In this document: in pieces, positions 53,301 through 61,000 of the stretch
How positions within the stretch are numbered: the first letter of the stretch is position 1
Layout of the letters: each line of letters begins with the position of its first letter
Assembly (NCBI GenBank): GCA_040387195.1
Contig: JAZKEF010000019.1
Span: forward strand, 98,167 to 162,166
Length of the DNA stretch: 64,000 bases
DNA from: UKL13-3 sp040387195
Lineage (GTDB): Bacteria; Bacteroidota; Bacteroidia; UKL13-3
Direction of reading: 5' to 3'
Made by a program: the position numbers and the translations under genes
Notes under the pieces: generated by a model
What the model saw: the letters and a program-made list of their open reading frames with translations, nothing else
Told to the model about the DNA's origin: nothing
The model's database searches: none

Positions 53301-55040
53301 ACCATCTGTTCGGGTACAACAACAACCTTATCTGTAACTGCCGTTAATGCTACTTCATACCAATGGCAATCGGCAACGGCAGGTTATTCAGGACCATACA
53401 GCAATGTTGTTGGAGGATCGGGAGCAACTACAACAAGTTATACAACCCCATCCTTGACAACCAAAACATATTACAGGGTAATCGTTACCAATGCAACAGG
53501 AAGTATTACCAGCAATGCCGCAACGGTATTTGTGAATCCCACACCAACTGCGGGAGCTATTACAGGAACAACAACCATCTGTGCAGGAGCTACTCAATCC
53601 TATAGCATTGCTGCATTATCGGATGCAACATCATATACCTGGAGTTACAGTGGAACGGGTGCAACATTAACTCCGAGCACCAGTAGCGTATCGATAACTT
53701 ATGGACAATCGGCTACTTCTGGAACATTATCGGTGACCGGGAATAATGCATGCGGAGCAGGTGCGGCTTCAACGGTATCAATCACCGTAAACCCTGCTCC
53801 TTTCATTACAAACATTACACAGAACACTTGTAATACAACTGCGTTTAGCGTTACTCCGGTAAACGTTACCAATGGTATTGTTCCATCTAGTACAACATAC
53901 AGCTGGTCTGCTCCCGTGGTTACTGGCGGCATTACAGGTGGTGCTTCGGGAAGTGCGGCTAGTGCCATTACCGGAACATTAACCAATCCCACAACAAGTA
54001 TTCAAACAGCAACCTATACGGTAACACCTGTAAAAGGAAGTTGTACCGGCAGCACATTTACGGTAATCGTAAGTGTGAATCCAACGATTACCATTACACC
54101 AACAGCAACCAATTTGTTATGCAGAGGTATAACTGCAGGAAGCATCAACATTGCTGTTTCGGGAGGAACACCGGGTTATACTTTTACATGGAGTAAACTC
54201 AGCGGATACAGTGCCACAACACAAAACATCAGTTCTCTGGATACGGGTACTTATAACCTAACAGTTACAGACAGCAGAAGTTGTACACAAACTTCATCAA
54301 CCACCATTACTCAACCAACTTCGATCATTATTACACCAACTGTTACCAATGTATTGTGTAATGGTAACAGTACAGGTGCATTTTCCATTTCCGTGAGTGG
54401 CGGGACAACTTCTTATAGTTATTTATGGAGTGATGGGTCATCCTCTCAAAACAGAACAAACCTGGCTGCAGGCAGCTATAAAGTAGTTGTAACAGATGCC
54501 AATAGTTGTAAGGATTCGATTACACAATCGGTAACTGAGCCAACAACTATATCAGCTTCGGCTTTGGGTTCAACTATTTTATGTAATGGAGGAACTTCCA
54601 CGATAACGGTGACCGCAAGTGGCGGAACGGGGTCTTTAACTTATAGTTTAAATGGAGGTTCATTCCAGGCGGGCAATACATTCAGCAGCCAATCAGCATC
54701 TGCAACACCCTATGTTATCACCGTGAAGGATGCAAACAATTGTACACGAACTACGAGTGTAACGATTACCCAACCGGCAGTATTGAGTCTGAGTACATCG
54801 GTAACAAATGAAACCTGTCCTGGAACAAATGACGGTGCAATTAACTTAACAGTAGCAGGAGGTTCTACACCATACGGATATGCGTGGACGGGAGGTGTAA
54901 CAACGGAGGACCGAACCGCGCTCACCGCGGGAAGTTACAGTGTAACAGTAACCGACACGAATGGTTGCAGTGCATTGGTCTCAACAAGTATTACTGCCAT
55001 CAATCCTAATCCTGTAACCCCAACTTCAATTACAAAATAA
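50376..55040 (+). CDS. Giant secreted adhesin 1 with Ig-like, PKD-like and SprB repeats
   Basis: 1554 aa from the ATG at 50376, which begins a signal peptide (MYTFLRTLSVFLFFVLLTGS, then SVMAQ). The frame is open in phase from an ATG at 50163, which would add 71 residues before that signal. Mature layout: a roughly 270-residue N-terminal domain of a kind common in Bacteroidota surface proteins, with a calcium-loop-like LDPNGDGYVS and a PTPIRYVALTTM-like strand; about four bacterial Ig-like repeats; Ig/PKD-like repeats to about residue 1235; and four SprB-type repeats (VLCNGNSTGAFSISVSGGTT, AAGSYKVVVTDANSC). It ends ITAINPNPVTPTSITK without any recognisable T9SS sorting domain. The stop overlaps the next start as TAATG. 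Confidence 0.8.
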   Translation: MYTFLRTLSVFLFFVLLTGSSVMAQTPGMIIKPATGGGSSVLDPNGDGYVSAKTGGVQLGFTTPPNDDIIQSEIPYREMVKPDPVGDLLRGPTGAFSEIVGVDAAGSNAMLNYSDGTNILYRYRIDGYAPNSKSYSILMDTDGKFGFTGTNADPNAVVGNPGFEAEIVLLTNFRVEAFNVDGVSSGILVASYSWNTNCQQSIAVTNASGDADYFFDFYLPLSAVSSLFIPSTPIRYVALTTMNPHPAMGNNAVSDVAGVTTGSADASFATIISAQTPTVPGEAVLDRSVCPVINAVSPSNTTITGTSTEASGTTIRVYVYQSDGVTLVGSGTTTTSGSSWTINVSSLSPSVTLANGQIVKATATATGEGASYDNCSTKTVSGCANSTSTSGVTLTQISGNKGYTVANSFPSGTIITWYNSDYTLAMYPDRSGSAVNIVNPATTSGASQTISFATQQGQTFPQGVYYFTFQEPGKCVSPYLQDCQYSTAGTSVTPTITTSPITTATTSITGTCGSSSGTIVNLLINGVLQRSTTVISGTSWTFSGLNLTTNSCDTILVTSGDAGKCPSPSASVQVSRLATKPSIVSTGCATTLPITSITGYSNEDDGATVSLYTPNTSGTLLGTSTVSSGIWTVTGLSLSAGTIVVAKVTAGPCISAGSASDPLTITAQTNLTPYTISITAPTEGQSSVSGTISGGTYNTVLKAYIDQTLLGQTTVTGAGTWTVSGLLSTDLYTSGKINITLTTGTNCESALSTDSAIVRCLNPSSPTYTGGSISYCIGGSESVTITGTQALTVYQFVDSNGTAVGPSAIGNGGSVTLSSNALFTDVKPVYVKAYKLLNTTCAVTASTPIYFEATKPTPTVTLTSTALTVLQSGSVSSVNLPFSAKSSSPSADSVSITYAIAARSAGFTNVSSTALASAPGNIALSVAANTAIGTYSGTITVTSTTPLACSRSYDFTITVYSAASVPVISTQPSNATICSGTTTTLSVTAVNATSYQWQSATAGYSGPYSNVVGGSGATTTSYTTPSLTTKTYYRVIVTNATGSITSNAATVFVNPTPTAGAITGTTTICAGATQSYSIAALSDATSYTWSYSGTGATLTPSTSSVSITYGQSATSGTLSVTGNNACGAGAASTVSITVNPAPFITNITQNTCNTTAFSVTPVNVTNGIVPSSTTYSWSAPVVTGGITGGASGSAASAITGTLTNPTTSIQTATYTVTPVKGSCTGSTFTVIVSVNPTITITPTATNLLCRGITAGSINIAVSGGTPGYTFTWSKLSGYSATTQNISSLDTGTYNLTVTDSRSCTQTSSTTITQPTSIIITPTVTNVLCNGNSTGAFSISVSGGTTSYSYLWSDGSSSQNRTNLAAGSYKVVVTDANSCKDSITQSVTEPTTISASALGSTILCNGGTSTITVTASGGTGSLTYSLNGGSFQAGNTFSSQSASATPYVITVKDANNCTRTTSVTITQPAVLSLSTSVTNETCPGTNDGAINLTVAGGSTPYGYAWTGGVTTEDRTALTAGSYSVTVTDTNGCSALVSTSITAINPNPVTPTSITK

Positions 55041-58000
55041 TGCAATTGAACCACTCAACACCCAACCAGATGAAACCTACTTCTACTCCATATCAATCAA
55101 CTGCAATGAGAACACGTTTACACCGAACGGTTACTTCGTTTTTGAGTCAGACAAAACAATATTCTGTTCAAAGAATTGTAGGTCTGGCTTTGCTTTTTTC
55201 AGGGCTCATTGCAACTACAAACTTGCATGCTCAAACGAGGGTGATAGATTCAACTTCAGGCAGCAAAAATTTTAATGTACCTAGTGGAGTTACTAAGGTC
55301 ACGGTGCAAACATGGGGAGCTGGTGGTGGTGGTGGTGGTTCCACCGCTAACAAATATAGTGGAGCCGGTGGTGGTGGTGGTGGTTATTCGTTCAGTAATT
55401 CTGTACCTGTAACATCGCCTACTACTCCGTATGTTGTTGGTGCTGTCGGATCAGCCGGGGTTGCTGCTTCGGGTGGGGATGGAACAGCCTCAAGCTTTAA
55501 CGGAGGATTAACGGCCAATGGTGGAGGTGGAGGTGCAGTAGGTGCAGGAAGTGCAGCAGCAGCAGGAGCCTTAGGAACAGGTCTCACTAACAATGGAACA
55601 GCGGGAGGTGCAGGAAGTAGTAATACCCAAAGTGCGGGAGGTAATGGAGGAACAGGTGGTAATGGAGGAACAGGTGGTACAGGCGGTGCTATCAATACCA
55701 GTGCAACAATTATTGGCACGACTCCGGGTGGTGGTGGTGGTGGTGCAGGTGACAAGGCTACCGGTGGAGGTGCTGCCAACCTGAATGGAACAGCCGGTGG
55801 AAAAGGGCAAGTAATCATTTCTTATTTTCAACTTGCCAGTACTTCAGCAAGTACTATTTGCCAAGGTGCTGGATCTGTTATAACCGTATCTGGTATTACT
55901 AGTCCTACTAACAGTTTAGTTAATGCTACATATACTATTTATTATACCCTAAGCGGTAGCAATGCCAGATCTGAATCGGCAACCATGACTATTTCAAATG
56001 GCTCCGGGTCTGGAACATTTACAACAACTGCATTAGCTAATAGTGGAAGTACTAATCTGAATATTGACTCCATAACCGCTACCATCAATACAATCAACTA
56101 CACTACAGCATATAACACTTCGGGTGATGCAAATAACAGACCGTCTATAACCGTTAATGCTATTCCAACAGTTACTTTTGAGGCTCAGCCTGGTGCATCG
56201 GCATGTGTTTCGGCTGATGTTACATATACTACTCAATCGGGTCAATCCAATTATTTATGGACATTCCCGGGTGTATTAAACACCGATTATTCTATAACTT
56301 CAGGAGGTACTTCTGCTGATCATACGGTTACGTTGAAATGGCTGACAACTGGAAGTAAAACGGTTACCATCAACTACACCAGCAGTGGTTGTACAGCAGC
56401 CAGTGCTACTTCATCAACTGCCACAACAGTGTCTGCGCGGCCAACAGTTACGTTTTCAGTAGAACCGAGTACATCGGTTTGTTCCAATACAGATGTAACA
56501 TATACTACACAAGCGGGCCAGTCAAACTATGCATGGACTTTCCCTGGAGTGTTAAATACTGATTATTCTATCACTTCAGGAGGTACTTCATTACACAATA
56601 CAGTAATCTTAAAATGGTTGACAGCAGGAAGCAAAACTGTGACTATTAATTACACCACCAACGGATGTTCCGCTCTTAGTGCAACATCCTCCACTGCAAC
56701 AACGGTAACCGCCCGACCAACCGTTACATTTACCGTACAGCCCGGAGCATCAGCATGTGTATCAGCAGATGTAACTTATACCACGCAGGCAAGCCAATCA
56801 AGTTATGTTTGGACTTTCCCAGGTGTGTTGAATACTGATTATTCGATTACATCAGGTGGTACTTCATCAGACAATACGGTAACGTTAAAATGGCTAACCA
56901 CAGGAAGCAAAACGGTTACCATAAATTATACAACCGGTTCATGTACAGCCCTAGTTGCAACCTCATCAACGGCTACCACCGTGAATGCACGACCAACAGT
57001 TACATTCACGGCACAACCTGGGGCATCAGCCATTACCGGAACAGATGTAACATATACAACTCAGGCAAGTCAATCGAGTTATGTGTGGACATTCCCAGGT
57101 GTGTTGAATACAGATTATTCGATTACATCCGGTGGTACTTCATCAGACAATTCGGTAACATTAAAATGGCTCACTACCGGAAGCAAGACAGTTACCATTA
57201 ATTATACAAGTAGCGGATGTACTGCGCTTAGCGCAACATCATCAACATCAACTACGGTAACAGGATTACCAACCATCACTCTTGGGTTAAACCCAACAGT
57301 GTGCGGAGGAATTACTTCCGTTAACTTGCCGTATATCTCAACTACGAATAGCCCGAATAAATATAGTATTGTTTGGGATGGTGCTCCACTTGCAGCAGGT
57401 TTCGTCAATATTACCGACTCAACATTACCCGGTACACCAATCGTTCTTGCTGTTCCTTCGGGAGCTGCTGCTTTAACATATACTGGTACATTAACGGTTA
57501 AGAACAGCACAACAGGTAATTCGAGTATAGGTTATGCATTCTCGGTAATTGTAGGTAGGGTTACAGTAACACCAAATCTAACCCAACCTACCTGTTACGG
57601 AGCAGGAAGTATTTCTCTTACAGTAGGTGGAAATGGAACAGCACCTTACTCATACGACTGGGCTGACATTACCGGAACAAGCAACTCACAAAACCGCAGC
57701 GGTTTGCTCGCGGGATCATATACAGTAACCGTAACTGATATAAATGGTTGTAGTATATCATCAGGCTCACAAACATTAAATGCAGCCACAGGTTGTGATG
57801 GATTGAATGTTTGTAAATCGGATGCAGCTTCGAGATTATCTGTTACACCGGATCCGAAAAACGATACGTATGCATGGACAATTATTGCGGCTACGGATTC
57901 AACAAGTTATACCAATAAAATTTCGGCAGGTCAGGGTTCTCCAAACATTACTATTAACTGGACAACCGTTCCGGCAGGAGCATATATTGTAACAGTAGTT

Positions 58001-61000
58001 GCTGACAATGCAAGCTGTATTGCTGCGGCACCTAAAACCCAAGTAGTATATGTTACGGAACCAACCGTGTCGGTTACAGCAGACGCGGTGTGTACAGGAA
58101 GCACTTTGAATTTATATGCAAGTGGTGGAAGTACTTACTCATGGACAGGTCCGAATTCGTTTACCAGTCAGAGTTCAAATCCATTAATCTATACTGTATC
58201 GGCATCAAACAACGGATACTATGTGGCTACGATAACAGATGTAAATGGTTGCGAGAAAACGGATAGTGTGAGTGTAACAGCAAAAGCAGTACCCAGCATT
58301 TCAGGTTCAAGCATTACTGCCGCAAGTTGTGGAGCATCTACGGGAGCCATTAATGTAACATCAACCGGAGGAACTGCGTATTTGTGGAGCAACGGAGCTA
58401 CTACTGAAGATATCACAAGTGTACCATCCGGAAACTATACCATTGTTGTAACCAATGCAGTAAGCTGTACGGCAACTGCAACCTATGCAGTGCAAAACGG
58501 AAATGGTCCTGCTACTGCAATTACTTCGTCAACCAATGTAGGATGTTTTGGTGCTTCAACCGGTGCGGTGAATATTACCGTTACAGGTGGAACGGCTCCA
58601 TACACTTTTGCATGGACAGGGCCTAACGGATATACATCTACCAGCGAAGATCCAACCGGGCTTGCAGCAGGCAATTACAGTGTAACGGTATCAGATGCAG
58701 GAGGTTGTACATCTACGGGAGCTGTATCAATTACACAGCCTAATGACATTCAAACCGAAGGAGTATCTACTCATATCAATTGTAATGGTAGTTCGACAGG
58801 AGCAATCAATATTACAGCAAGCGGTGGAACAGGAGCCTTTACTTATGATTGGCTGGACACTACAGGAACGAGCAATGCAGAAGACCGTACTTCATTAGCA
58901 GCGGGTACATATACTGTTGTTGCCATTGATGCCAATGGTTGCAGGGATACAGTAAGTTTCACCTTAACGCAGCCAGCATCAGCCTTGGTAGCTACACCTA
59001 CCATCAGCAATGTAAGTTGTAATGGAGATGATGACGGACAAGTAACCCTTGCAGTGTCTGGAGGAACTTCTCCTTATACTTATTCATGGACAGGACCAAG
59101 TTCATTTACGGCTACTACTAAAAATATTTCGGCTCGTATTGCAGGGTCATACAGTGTTACGGTAACAGATGATAACGGATGTACTTTCTCCTTAACAGCA
59201 GGGACAGCAGTTGTAGTTACGGAACCAACTATTTTAAATGCAGGCATAGCCAAAAGCAATGTTACATGCAGTGGTGTTTCGGATGGTACCATTACCTTAA
59301 GTTCTCCAACCGGAGGATATGGAACATACCAATATCAACTTGGAACAGGCAGCTGGCAATCGAGCGGTAGTTATGCTGCATTGGATTCGGGAACGTATAC
59401 CTTAAAAATCAGAGATGCTGCACATACCGGTTGTATTGTTTCATTAACAAGTCAAACAATTACCAAACCGGCTGTATTATCCGCAACGGTAAATAAAACA
59501 AACATTACCTGTAATGGCTTAACCAACGGAACTATTACTGCAAGTTCGCCAACCGGAGGAAATGGAACATATCAATACCGTTTAAATACCGGAACATGGC
59601 AATCAAGTGGAAGCTTCACTTCATTGGCAGCCGGAACCTATAGTGTACAGATAAGAGACTCTTTGCAATCAGCATGTGCGATTACATTGGGAGATCAAAC
59701 CATTGTTGATCCTTCAGTTATTTCCATTTCAGGGGCCGTAACCAACATCAATTGTAACGGTGGTTCAACTGGAGCTATCAATATTACAGCAACAGGTGGA
59801 ACGGGTACATTAACATATGACTGGGGAAGCGGAGTAACAATAGAAGACCGTACCGGTTTGACAGCAGGAAGTTATTCGGTGACAGTAACGGATGCTAACG
59901 GTTGTACCTCATCAACGAGTTTTACCATCACGGCTCCTTCGGCTTTATCACTCTCAACAAGCAAACAGGATATCTCCTGTAATGCGGTGAGTGATGGAAG
60001 TATTACCTTAACAACAAGTGGCGGAACATCTCCATATACTTATGCATGGACAGGGCCTGCTGCGTTCACATCAACCAGCAAAGACCTTTCATCGTTAACC
60101 GATAGCACATATACGGTAACGGTTACAGATACACGCTCTTGTTCAACTTCAACCTCTGTTGCGATTGTAAGACCATTGACCATAACACGTTCGGTTGCAA
60201 CGGACAGTGTTTTATGTAATAGCGGTGCAACAGGAGGTGTAAATTTAACTTCAAGTGGCGGAACAGGTGCTCTCTCATATCAGTGGAGCAATGGTGCTAC
60301 AACAGAAGATATAGACAGCGTAGCAGTAGGAACATACAGTGTAACTATTACAGATACCAAAGGATGTACTTCAAGCATCAGTGCTACAGTGGTACAACCA
60401 ACGGCATTATTGGTAAACATTGATGTGACCAATGTTACTTGTTTTGGAACATCAACGGGTGCTATTACATTATCTGTTTCAGGAGGTACGCCAAATTATA
60501 CTTATGATTGGGCTGATATTGGAGGAACCAGTAACACTCAAAACCGCACAGGTTTAGCAGCAGGATCATACAGTGTAACTATTACAGATGCAAAGGGATG
60601 CAGCCAAACATTTAATTTAACTGTTACCACTCCGGTAGCATTAACTGTAAATGTGACCACCACCGACAGAAATTGTTTAACAGCAAACGGATCGGCAACG
60701 GCTGAAGTTTCGGGAGGTACTTCTCCTTATACTTATGCATGGACAGGAGGCGGAACAACTTCGGGGATTTCAAGTTTAACCAATGGAACCTATACTGTAA
60801 ATGTAACGGATGCAAACGGATGTACAGCTTCAGATAATGGAGCGGTTAGCATTCCTGCATGTTCACCACCGGTAGCCATTAATGATACTTTTACAACTGC
60901 GTTTAACACTCCTATTGACAATGCAAGTGTTGCCGGTAATGATAGTGATCCTGTATTTTCCGTACTGAATTATACGTTACTCTCAAGTCCTACCGGAGCA

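Noticed and set aside
55384..55818. Pro/Ala-rich 144-codon frame on the minus strand
   Set aside because: It is the reverse complement of the glycine-rich domain of adhesin 2, an artefact of GGT/GGA repeats.
56171..57274. Regular repeats that could look like a CRISPR or other array
   Set aside because: Units are 276 bases, fully coding and in frame, without spacers; they are protein domain repeats.
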